Assembly: GCF_004122035.1 (NCBI RefSeq)
Contig: NZ_SAXA01000002.1
Coordinates: 1-64,000, forward strand
Length of the DNA: 64,000 bases
Origin: Ancylomarina salipaludis
Lineage (GTDB): Bacteria; Bacteroidota; Bacteroidia; Bacteroidales; Marinifilaceae
Reading direction: 5' to 3'
Numbering within the stretch: the first letter of the stretch is position 1; each line of letters starts with the position of its first letter. Made by a program: the position numbers and the translations under genes. Below, piece by piece: positions 41,971 to 50,181 of this stretch. The notes below the pieces were generated by a model, which had not been told where the DNA came from, did not search any database, and was given only the letters and a program-made list of their open reading frames with translations.

Positions 41971-42038
41971 AATTTTGATTATAGAATTGAAATACCTACT
42001 TTTAAACGCTGAATTTACTAGAAAATTAAAAGAAAACT

Positions 42039-42722
42039 ATGGAAGTTAAGAAGTCACAAAAAGCAGATCTGGAGAATAAGAGAGGTCTTTTTCTTGAGAT
42101 TGGTCTGGCTCTTACTCTTGCTATTGTGTTTCTAGCCTTTGAGTGGCGAGTTGATACAAGCGAAGCCAATGTGTTAGAAGCAGAGCAAGAAATCCAGGCT
42201 GAAGAGGAAATTATTCCTATTACTCGTCAAGAGCCTGTTAAGCCACCACCACCACCACCACCAGCTCCTAAAGTTGCTGATGTTTTGAACATTGTAGACA
42301 ACGATGAAGAGATTGATGATGAACTAGAAATTGAAGACTCTGAGGCCGATATGGATGAAGAAGTTGAAATTCAAGTTGTTGAGGAAACTGAGGAAGAAGA
42401 TGAGCAGCAGGTTTTTGTAATCGTAGAAGATATGCCTGAATTTCCAGGAGGGGATCTTGAATTACAGAAATGGATTGCCAGATCAATTAAATATCCTGTG
42501 ATTGCACAAGAAAACGGTATTACCGGACGTGTTTACGTGGGTTTTGTTGTTAACAAACTTGGTGCTATCGAGAATGTTAAGATCATGAGAGGGGTTGACC
42601 CGTCGCTTGACAAGGAAGCTGTTCGTGTTATCAAGAACATGCCAAAGTGGAAGCCAGGTAAGCAACGTGGTAAAGCGGTAAAAGTATCTTATACTGTACC
42701 TATCAATTTCCAGTTACAATAA
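42039..42722 (+). CDS. TonB-like energy-transducing protein, copy 2
   Basis: The 227-residue protein shares the full architecture of copy 1: membrane helix (about residues 19-35), polyproline stretch, acidic linker and TonB C-terminal domain (EFPGGDLELQKWI, YPVIAQENGITGRVYVGFVV, GVDPSLDKEAVRVIKNMPKW). About three of four residues are identical to copy 1, and the differences cluster in the linker. Even the bases around the start codon are alike (ACTATGGAAGT). The two copies thus arose by tandem duplication. The retained differences suggest separate receptors or conditions. Its own terminator follows. Confidence 0.9.
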   Translation: MEVKKSQKADLENKRGLFLEIGLALTLAIVFLAFEWRVDTSEANVLEAEQEIQAEEEIIPITRQEPVKPPPPPPPAPKVADVLNIVDNDEEIDDELEIEDSEADMDEEVEIQVVEETEEEDEQQVFVIVEDMPEFPGGDLELQKWIARSIKYPVIAQENGITGRVYVGFVVNKLGAIENVKIMRGVDPSLDKEAVRVIKNMPKWKPGKQRGKAVKVSYTVPINFQLQ

Positions 42723-42748
42723 GCTGATACATTTTGTATTCAATATAT

Positions 42749-42780
42749 GAGGCTCTGATTTTTCAGAGCCTCTTTTTTTT
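42749..42780 (+). terminator. Terminator of tonB copy 2
   Basis: GAGGCTCTGA and TCAGAGCCTC form a perfect 10-bp stem with a 4-base loop, followed by eight T. Confidence 0.9.
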
Positions 42781-42817
42781 GTTTTAAGTCGGACTTAGTT
42801 TATAAATGAATATTGCT

Positions 42818-42825
42818 TACTTTTG
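42818..42825 (+). promoter_or_regulatory. Putative -7 element of hflX
   Basis: TACTTTTG fits TAnnTTTG and lies 76 bases before the hflX start codon. No clear -33 TTTG precedes it. Confidence 0.4.
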
Positions 42826-42901
42826 TCGATATCTTTTAAAAAGAGCGTGTTTAGTTCATTTTAGATTGGACTAAATTCTTAAATCATATATTTGAAATTA
42901 C

Positions 42902-44134
42902 ATGGGAGATTTCCTTAATAATAAAATAGAGTCAGAGAAAGCAATTTTGATTGGTGTTATTGATCAATCTCAGGGGATGACTGAAGAAATAGTAAATGAA
43001 TACCTTGATGAGTTAGATTTTTTGGCTTTAACTGCTGGTGCTGAGACGGTGAAGCGTTTCACTCAAAAATTACAACATTCACATCCTAAAACTTTTGTTG
43101 GGACGGGGAAACTAGAGGAGATTTCTGCTTATCTTGAATCGAATCCCGAGATCAGTTTGGTGATTTTTGATGATGAGTTATCACCTTCGCAATTGCGAAA
43201 TATCGAAAGAGAATTGAAATGTAAGATTTTGGATAGAACGAATCTTATTCTCGATATTTTTGCCAGCCGTGCTCAAACAGCTAATGCAAAAACTCAGGTT
43301 GAATTAGCACAGTACCAATATTTATTACCCCGATTAACGCGTTTGTGGACTCACCTCGAACGTCAGCGAGGTGGTATTGGTATGAGAGGTCCTGGAGAAA
43401 CTCAGATTGAGACTGACCGTCGTATCATTCTTGAAAAAATAGCAAAACTTAAGGAAGATCTTAAGAAAATTGATAAGCAGAAAACAGTTCAGCGTAAGAA
43501 TCGTGATAAAATGGTTCGTGTAGCTTTGGTTGGGTATACCAATGTTGGTAAGTCAACACTGATGAATGTTTTGAGTAAGTCTGATGTGTTTGCCGAAAAT
43601 AAGCTTTTTGCAACTCTTGACACGACAGTTAGAAAGGTTGTGATTCAAAATGTTCCTTTTTTATTAGCGGATACAGTTGGGTTTATTCGTAAACTGCCTC
43701 ACCATTTGGTTGAATCTTTCAAGTCGACATTGGATGAGGTACGTGAGGCGGATATTATTTTACATGTTGTCGATATTTCACATCCTAATTTCGAAGATCA
43801 TATCAATGTGGTAAATGAAACCATGGCTGAAATTGATAAGAAAGAGAAGCCTCGTTTTTTGGTGTTCAATAAGATTGATGCCTTTAGTTATGTGAAAAAA
43901 GATGAAGATGATTTAACTCCTAAGTTGAGAGAAAATTATAGTCTTGATGAGTTAAAGAAGATGTGGATTGCCAAAGGTGATACACCATGCTTGTTTATTT
44001 CAGCTAAAGAGAAAGATAATATTGAGGAATTTAGAGAGCAGGTATATAATGTGATACGTGATATCCATTCGGCTCGTTTTCCATACAATAACTTCTTGTA
44101 CCACGATTATAGTAGTTTGGGAGAAGAAGAATAG
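42902..44134 (+). CDS. hflX: GTPase HflX
   Basis: HflX is a ribosome-associated GTPase that splits stalled or heat-damaged ribosomes. The 410-residue protein has the HflX-specific N-terminal domain (about residues 1-190, with FVGTGKLEEI and the RGGIGMRGPGETQIETDRR signature) and a GTPase domain with G1 (VGYTNVGKSTL), G2 region (FATLDTTVRKV), G3 (DTVGFI) and G4 (FNKID). The C-terminal tail is short. It is a single gene that ends at a bidirectional terminator facing asd. Confidence 0.96.
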   Translation: MGDFLNNKIESEKAILIGVIDQSQGMTEEIVNEYLDELDFLALTAGAETVKRFTQKLQHSHPKTFVGTGKLEEISAYLESNPEISLVIFDDELSPSQLRNIERELKCKILDRTNLILDIFASRAQTANAKTQVELAQYQYLLPRLTRLWTHLERQRGGIGMRGPGETQIETDRRIILEKIAKLKEDLKKIDKQKTVQRKNRDKMVRVALVGYTNVGKSTLMNVLSKSDVFAENKLFATLDTTVRKVVIQNVPFLLADTVGFIRKLPHHLVESFKSTLDEVREADIILHVVDISHPNFEDHINVVNETMAEIDKKEKPRFLVFNKIDAFSYVKKDEDDLTPKLRENYSLDELKKMWIAKGDTPCLFISAKEKDNIEEFREQVYNVIRDIHSARFPYNNFLYHDYSSLGEEE

Positions 44135-44150
44135 GTTGATGCGAGATACA

Positions 44151-44193
44151 AAAAAAAGCGATGTTCCAGTGTTATGGGAACATCGCTTTTTTT
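44151..44193. terminator. Bidirectional terminator between hflX and asd
   Basis: AAAAAAAGCGATGTTCC pairs with GGAACATCGCTTTTTTT over 17 bp around a 9-base loop. Confidence 0.92.
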
Positions 44194-44213
44194 GTTTGAG
44201 TTTTGAAAATCGA

Positions 44214-45206
44214 TTATTTAACGATTCCACTTTGAGTTAAGTATTCAGCAATCTGAATAGCATTTGTTGCGGCTCCTTTACGTAGGTTGTCTGCAACTAT
44301 CCACATATTCAAACTGTTTGGATTCGAGAAGTCACGACGAATTCTACCCACAAAGACTTCATTTTTTTCATGAGCAAATCGTGGCATGGGATAGATATTT
44401 TTCTTTGGCTCATCCTGAAGAATAATACCTTCTGATTGAGCAAGAATAGCTCTCAATTCATCCAAATCAAAATCCTTTTCGAATTCAATATTTACCGATT
44501 CTGAATGACCGCCTACAACAGGAACACGAACAGCAGTAGCAGTAATTCGTATTGAGTCATCACAAAGAATTTTTCGTGTCTCATTAATTAACTTCATTTC
44601 CTCTTTTGTATAGGCATTCTCCTCGAACACATCACAATGAGGTAAACAGTTTTTATCTATAGGGTATGGATACGCCATTTCACCATCTACACCAGCGCGT
44701 TCATTTTCTAATTGTTTTACTGCTTTTACACCAGTTCCACTAATCGATTGGTAAGTAGATATGATCAGACGTTTAATTCCGTATTTTTTATGAAGAGGGG
44801 CTAATGCAACAACCATTTGTATGGTTGAACAGTTAGGATTAGCAATAATTTTATCATTAACGGTAAGTTCTGAAGCATTAATTTCAGGTACGATTAATTT
44901 TTTTTCAGGATGCATTCTCCAGGCTGAAGAATTATCAACAACAAAAGTTCCCACTTTTTCGAATTCAGGAGCCCACTCAAGAGAGGTATTACCTCCAGCT
45001 GAGAAAATGGCAATATGTGGTTTTAATTCAATTGCTTCTTTCATGCCAATTACCGTTACCTGTTTACCTCTGAATTCGATCTTTTTTCCCTTCGATCTTT
45101 CACTTGCAACGGGATACAATTCATCTACAGGGAAATTTCTTTCGGTTAATACCTCAAGAATCTTTTGTCCCACTAAACCTGTGGCGCCTACGACAGCAAT
45201 TTTCAT
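44214..45206 (-). CDS. asd: Aspartate-semialdehyde dehydrogenase
   Basis: The enzyme reduces aspartyl phosphate to aspartate semialdehyde, the branch point toward lysine, threonine, methionine and cell-wall diaminopimelate. The 330-residue protein opens with a Rossmann motif (IAVVGATGLVGQKIL), has the catalytic cysteine in NPNCSTIQ (about residue 127) and the substrate-binding VPVVGGHSESVNIEF with its histidine. Length is normal. It is a single gene. Confidence 0.96.
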   Translation of the reverse strand: MKIAVVGATGLVGQKILEVLTERNFPVDELYPVASERSKGKKIEFRGKQVTVIGMKEAIELKPHIAIFSAGGNTSLEWAPEFEKVGTFVVDNSSAWRMHPEKKLIVPEINASELTVNDKIIANPNCSTIQMVVALAPLHKKYGIKRLIISTYQSISGTGVKAVKQLENERAGVDGEMAYPYPIDKNCLPHCDVFEENAYTKEEMKLINETRKILCDDSIRITATAVRVPVVGGHSESVNIEFEKDFDLDELRAILAQSEGIILQDEPKKNIYPMPRFAHEKNEVFVGRIRRDFSNPNSLNMWIVADNLRKGAATNAIQIAEYLTQSGIVK

Positions 45207-45417
45207 AATAAAAAATTCTATTAAATTGGATTAATAATTATAACTTACTTACTCAGATTCAGTTAGTCTGTGGAATTGGATCTGTGTTAGTATAAAATAT
45301 CGAATTAACATTGATTGGTTAGTTCAATTTTGTCAGAGATATATGGTGTTGATATTTTTTTACGTACTATAATATCTCTAGTCGTTAATCGAGTCAACGA
45401 ATATAGAGTTTTTAGCT

Positions 45418-48400
45418 ATGAAAACACATGCTTTTATTAAAGTATTATTTCTGTTATTCCTGATTATGGGAAGTTTGCAAGCTCAGAATGTGATTTATAC
45501 AGAAAATTTTAATGATGATATTGGGAAAGGATTTGATGGGGATGTATTGAATGATATCTCAGATGTGAATTGGACTTTAGATGTGAGTACCTGTATTCTT
45601 AACGATGCTGATGATTATGTAAAAGTTGTTGATACAGGTTCTGATCGATTAGAAGCTTTAGATTGCAATGGCGAAGCAATATGGAAGAGTCCTGTTTTAA
45701 ATATTTCTAGCTATACTGGGATTAATATATCTGTTTCTGCCACAGAAACGGGCACGGGTTCCAACGCTGACAATAAATATATAAAACTGTTTTATGTTTT
45801 GGATGGGGGAGTTGAAGTTCCATTTTTTGAAAGTACTGTTGATTGGGGAAGTTCAACTGCTACTGTAAATGGTTTAGAAGGTCTCAGTTTGCAACTTGTT
45901 GCCCGAATGAAAACCACTTATGCCTCAGATAAAATCTACATCGACGATATTTTAGTTACAGGAACTCCCATTATTGTTTCCAATGATGGATCAACTCAGG
46001 CACAGGTTGTTGATTGGATTCCTGCTGATTCGCTTATTTCTTCTTTAGCTGTTGCCGAAGATGATTATAAGGAAGTTTTTCGTTTTCAAATTTCGGATGC
46101 CGGGGATGATGATCTTGAAAGTATTCTGAAAAAAATCAGATTGATACCGGGAGATGTCAACACGGTAAATTGGGCGAATGAGATTGGTGGTTTGCAATTG
46201 AGAATTAATGATAAGATTGTTAATGCTGACTATCAGAAAAGTGAAATAGATCTGATTATTACATTTCCCGACACTGAAGTTGCGGCAATAATCCCTGATG
46301 GGGAGACAATTGATTTATCTCTCTATATATATCTGACTGAAAATTCTATAGATGGATCAATTTTTCAGGCTGCTATTGAGAGCACACATACACAATGGGA
46401 GCTTACTGGAAGTGATTGGTTAGCTGAATTTCCCGGAAATTTGGTGGGGAAAAGTTTTGTTGTTGATGTTGTAGGAACTGAATTAATTTTTACGGATAAA
46501 CCTCCTAAAACAGTTATTCCCAATGAGAATTTTGAACTTGGGGTAAAATCTATTGATACGTATGGCAATCAGGATTTGGTTTCGAATATTCAAGCTAAAG
46601 TTTCCGTAGCTTCAGGCACGGGGGAATTGGCATCCGATTCAGGCTTACAAAAGAATTTGATTACGGGAAAATATACGTGGACAGATTTAAGCTACAACAA
46701 GGCTGAGAATTTCACTATTTTGGTGGAGGCTGAGGGGCTGAAATCTGTGATGAGCGAAAACATTTCGAGCCTGGATGCCAATTCAATTATTCTTAAAGCT
46801 GATTCCGCGATACCTTCCAAAAAATTGAGTTCACTTGCGATTAGCCTGGATGATTCCGAAGTCGTTCTGAATTTTGGAATAAAGGATGAAGCGACTTTTG
46901 ATTCAACACCAACTTTAATTAGCTCAATGAAATTTTATAATAGTCTTAATGATTCAGGCCTTGATTGGAAGAAACATTTGGCTGGTGCCGTTTTATTGAA
47001 GGCTGGTGAAATTATCGCCCAAACGACAAAAATTGAGAAGGACAATATTTCGTTTACATCTTTGGATGTTGAGATTGAAAATGGAACAGAAGTTGAGTAT
47101 GAATTAGGTGTTTATTTCAAGAAAAGTTTATTGCCCGATCATGCTGAATTTCAGGTTGAAATTCGAAATGATCATGATTGGAAAAGCTCAACCACGGGTT
47201 CGTCTCTGTTAAGTGAATTAGCAGAGCCGATTGTGTCAGCTCTGCATAAGATCGAAGTGATTTCTGATCGCTTGTCTTTTATTTCTGTCCCTAAAGGAAT
47301 TGCTCCGGGTGAAGAATTTGCTTTGATTTTAGCAGCAGTTGATATCTGTCAGAATATCGACGAGGATCAAAATTCATTGGTTAATCTAAATTTGATTTCA
47401 GGTGACGGGACTTTATCTCAAACGGGGGCAATTGGTCATTTGGTTGATGGACAATTAAGAATAGATGGATTGACGTATTCAGGTCGTCAGTCTTTCGAAT
47501 TGCAGGCGAGTGGTGATTTGGCTTCAGCCGTTCAGTCAGTTTTTGTGCAAAATGAATCTCTCATTCTTTCTGATGACTTCGAATCACCAAGTCTAAATTT
47601 ATGGGAAAATATTACTGATTGGACTGTTTCTACATATTTACCTATAGAGGGGACTAATAGTCTAAAGCACAATCTGACCAATGCGATTGGTGATAGTTAT
47701 ATCCTGCAACCAATTTCAGAGATTCAAATTGGATCAGAATCGATTTATTGGGAATTTATACTTAAAAATTCAGATTGGGATCCATCCTCAACGAACTTTT
47801 TTGTTTTTCATTTATTGATGGATTTCAATGGTCCCGAATTAGCTGATCAATTTTATTCAGTCGGTGTAAATCTGTCAGGATCGGATGACCTGTTAAGTTT
47901 ATGGAAAACAAACGATGGAGATTCCGAACTCTTGATAAAATCTGATTTTGATTGGAATGAAGATGATCAGCTTGCCATAAAAGTAGAATATACAGCCAAA
48001 GGGGAGTGGAAGCTCTATTATAATCGTTTGGGCAAAAAGGAGAATTGGTTGGAGGCTGGTCGTGCAGAGTCTGAAGTTGTGAATGAGGCTGAAACCTGGT
48101 ACACCGGACTCGAGTTTAATTTTGAAACTGCTTCGCGTGCTGGAGAGCTTTGGTTTGACGATCTAACAATTGAGAGCTATAACACACCTGCTTTTTTGAA
48201 AAATTATGCTGTCTATTCCGATTCAATCGTTCTTACTTTCTCCGAAGATTTGAATTTTTTAGAATCATCAAAGGTGGACTATTTTAGTTTAAAGCGGGAT
48301 GGGGATGACGTTTTTATAAAGGAAATAAATGCATCAAATAAAAAGAATGAGCTGATTTTACAGGTGCAGGAGAAATTGCGAACAGGCAAGTATAATTTAA

Positions 48401-50127
48401 GTTTTGAAGGAATTCAGGATTTGTTTGGTTCGGTTTCTGATCGAATGAATATTGAATTTGATTTTTACGAAAAGCCAAAGCAATACGATTTAGTTATCAA
48501 TGAAATTTTGGCTGATGAATCCCCCCTAGTTGGTTTGCCCGAATATGAATTTATAGAGCTATATAACAGGAGTGCTTATCCGATTAATATTGGTAATTTC
48601 AAATTGAAAGTGGGGCAAACTGAAAAAGATCTATCGGCATTTGAACTTGCTGCAGATGATTATTTGATTTTGTGTTCGAATGCAGCGGTTGATCTTTATA
48701 GCAATTTTGGGAATGTGTTAGGCGTGAGTGGTTTTCCGGCTTTGTCCAATTCCGGAGCAACTGTTTCAATCACATCATCTTCAGGATTATTAATTGATAA
48801 AATCGAGTATTCTTCGGGTTGGTATCAGGATGAAAATAAAAAAGATGGGGGTTGGTCTTTGGAAAGAATCGATTCTAATAATCATTCCTGGCAAGCCGAT
48901 AATTGGCAGGCATCTATGGATGAATCGGGAGGGACACCCGGGAGACAGAATTCTATTGCCGGAATCAATCCGGATGTTATTTCACCTCGTTTATTAAGTT
49001 TTGACTTGATCAATTCGAATACAATCGATTTCTTTTTTAGTGAGGATTTAGAATTGACTCAAGCTTTAATGCTTGAAAATTTTTCTTTAGATCAGGAGAT
49101 GGGGCATCCTGATTCTGTTGTAGAATTTGAGAACGAAAAATTTGCTTTACGACTGACTTTCCCTCAGGATTTTGAACACAATATCCAGTATCGTTTTCAG
49201 TTTTCCGATCTACTTGTCGATTTAGCCGGAAATTCGATGGAAGAGAAGGCATTTGAGTTTCTGCTTGCCGATTTGCCTCAGTCAGGCGATTTGGTTATTA
49301 ATGAAGTGTTGTTTAATCCTTATCCGGGAGGGGCCGACTATATTGAATTGCTTAATATTTCTGATCGAATCATTGATATTCGGGATTTATTTCTCGCCAA
49401 TCGGGATGAAGATTATCAAATTGATCAGATTTATCCTTTGAGTGATCAATCTCAAATGCTGGAAGCAGGGACTTATCTTTTGGTGAGTACCGATACGGCA
49501 AATATCAAGTTGAATTACAGTCATTGTGACGAAAAGACTTTTTTGCAATTGAAGAATTTGCCCTCTTACAATGATGATGAAGGGCGTGTGGTTCTTTTAA
49601 ATGGGAATCAGGAGCCGGTGGATGATTTTGCTTATGACAAGGATATGCACATTCAGAATTTGACATCAGATGAAGGAGTTTCATTAGAGAGAATTAATCC
49701 TTTTAGAGAAACATATTCGATATCAAACTGGATTTCGGCAGCTCAGAGTATTGGCTTTGGTACGCCTGGACTTCAGAATTCTTCCTATGATATTGATGAA
49801 GTTGAAATCAATACGGTTGGATTTAAGAGCAAAACATTTTCACCGGATAATGATGGGGTGGACGATAGGCTTATTATTAATTTTGATCTTGATAAAAGCG
49901 GTTATGTGGCCAATATTCGGGTTTATAATAGTTTTGGATATGAAGTTCGGCGATTAGCCAGTAATTTAACTTTGTCAACAGAGGATGAACTGTTTTGGGA
50001 TGGGTTATTGGCAAATAAAGATAGAGCCCCGATAGGGATTTATGTCATCTACTTTGAATTGTATCATCCTGACGGGGATGTGAAAACCTATAAAAAGACC
50101 TGTGTTTTGGGTGGCAAATTGAAGTGA
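45418..50127 (+). CDS. Large secreted surface protein with lamin-tail domains and FlgD-like C-terminus
   Basis: The 1569-residue protein has a signal peptide (about residues 1-22) followed by beta-rich modules. Two lamin-tail domains begin at about residues 1022 (YDLVINEILADESP) and 1291 (GDLVINEVLFNPYPGG), each preceded by an Ig-like module with the SDSIVLTFSEDLNFLESS or SNTIDFFFSEDLELTQ pattern. The C-terminal 95 residues (from about 1475, SPDNDGVDDRLIINFDLDKSG) form a FlgD/CHU_C-like Ig domain. It is probably an exported or surface adhesin or matrix protein. It lacks a textbook T9SS sorting motif, although the ending KTYKKTCVLGGKLK is comparable to type B variants. Confidence 0.75.
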   Translation: MKTHAFIKVLFLLFLIMGSLQAQNVIYTENFNDDIGKGFDGDVLNDISDVNWTLDVSTCILNDADDYVKVVDTGSDRLEALDCNGEAIWKSPVLNISSYTGINISVSATETGTGSNADNKYIKLFYVLDGGVEVPFFESTVDWGSSTATVNGLEGLSLQLVARMKTTYASDKIYIDDILVTGTPIIVSNDGSTQAQVVDWIPADSLISSLAVAEDDYKEVFRFQISDAGDDDLESILKKIRLIPGDVNTVNWANEIGGLQLRINDKIVNADYQKSEIDLIITFPDTEVAAIIPDGETIDLSLYIYLTENSIDGSIFQAAIESTHTQWELTGSDWLAEFPGNLVGKSFVVDVVGTELIFTDKPPKTVIPNENFELGVKSIDTYGNQDLVSNIQAKVSVASGTGELASDSGLQKNLITGKYTWTDLSYNKAENFTILVEAEGLKSVMSENISSLDANSIILKADSAIPSKKLSSLAISLDDSEVVLNFGIKDEATFDSTPTLISSMKFYNSLNDSGLDWKKHLAGAVLLKAGEIIAQTTKIEKDNISFTSLDVEIENGTEVEYELGVYFKKSLLPDHAEFQVEIRNDHDWKSSTTGSSLLSELAEPIVSALHKIEVISDRLSFISVPKGIAPGEEFALILAAVDICQNIDEDQNSLVNLNLISGDGTLSQTGAIGHLVDGQLRIDGLTYSGRQSFELQASGDLASAVQSVFVQNESLILSDDFESPSLNLWENITDWTVSTYLPIEGTNSLKHNLTNAIGDSYILQPISEIQIGSESIYWEFILKNSDWDPSSTNFFVFHLLMDFNGPELADQFYSVGVNLSGSDDLLSLWKTNDGDSELLIKSDFDWNEDDQLAIKVEYTAKGEWKLYYNRLGKKENWLEAGRAESEVVNEAETWYTGLEFNFETASRAGELWFDDLTIESYNTPAFLKNYAVYSDSIVLTFSEDLNFLESSKVDYFSLKRDGDDVFIKEINASNKKNELILQVQEKLRTGKYNLSFEGIQDLFGSVSDRMNIEFDFYEKPKQYDLVINEILADESPLVGLPEYEFIELYNRSAYPINIGNFKLKVGQTEKDLSAFELAADDYLILCSNAAVDLYSNFGNVLGVSGFPALSNSGATVSITSSSGLLIDKIEYSSGWYQDENKKDGGWSLERIDSNNHSWQADNWQASMDESGGTPGRQNSIAGINPDVISPRLLSFDLINSNTIDFFFSEDLELTQALMLENFSLDQEMGHPDSVVEFENEKFALRLTFPQDFEHNIQYRFQFSDLLVDLAGNSMEEKAFEFLLADLPQSGDLVINEVLFNPYPGGADYIELLNISDRIIDIRDLFLANRDEDYQIDQIYPLSDQSQMLEAGTYLLVSTDTANIKLNYSHCDEKTFLQLKNLPSYNDDEGRVVLLNGNQEPVDDFAYDKDMHIQNLTSDEGVSLERINPFRETYSISNWISAAQSIGFGTPGLQNSSYDIDEVEINTVGFKSKTFSPDNDGVDDRLIINFDLDKSGYVANIRVYNSFGYEVRRLASNLTLSTEDELFWDGLLANKDRAPIGIYVIYFELYHPDGDVKTYKKTCVLGGKLK

Positions 50128-50130
50128 GAT

Positions 50131-50170
50131 AAGAAAGCTTTAGCCAAAATTGGTCAGCTAAAGCTTTCTT
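50131..50170. terminator. Bidirectional terminator between the surface protein gene and maeB
   Basis: AAGAAAGCTTTAGC pairs perfectly with GCTAAAGCTTTCTT around a 12-base loop. Confidence 0.85.
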
Positions 50171-50181
50171 ATTGATCTAAT

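Larger units (their letters stand above)
41522..42038. other. Region upstream of tonB copy 2, with two long inverted repeats
   Basis: This region of 517 bases contains the tRNA-Ala upstream sequence and, further right, the inverted repeats at 41815-41860 and 41891-41970. No coding frame is convincing. Confidence 0.5.
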
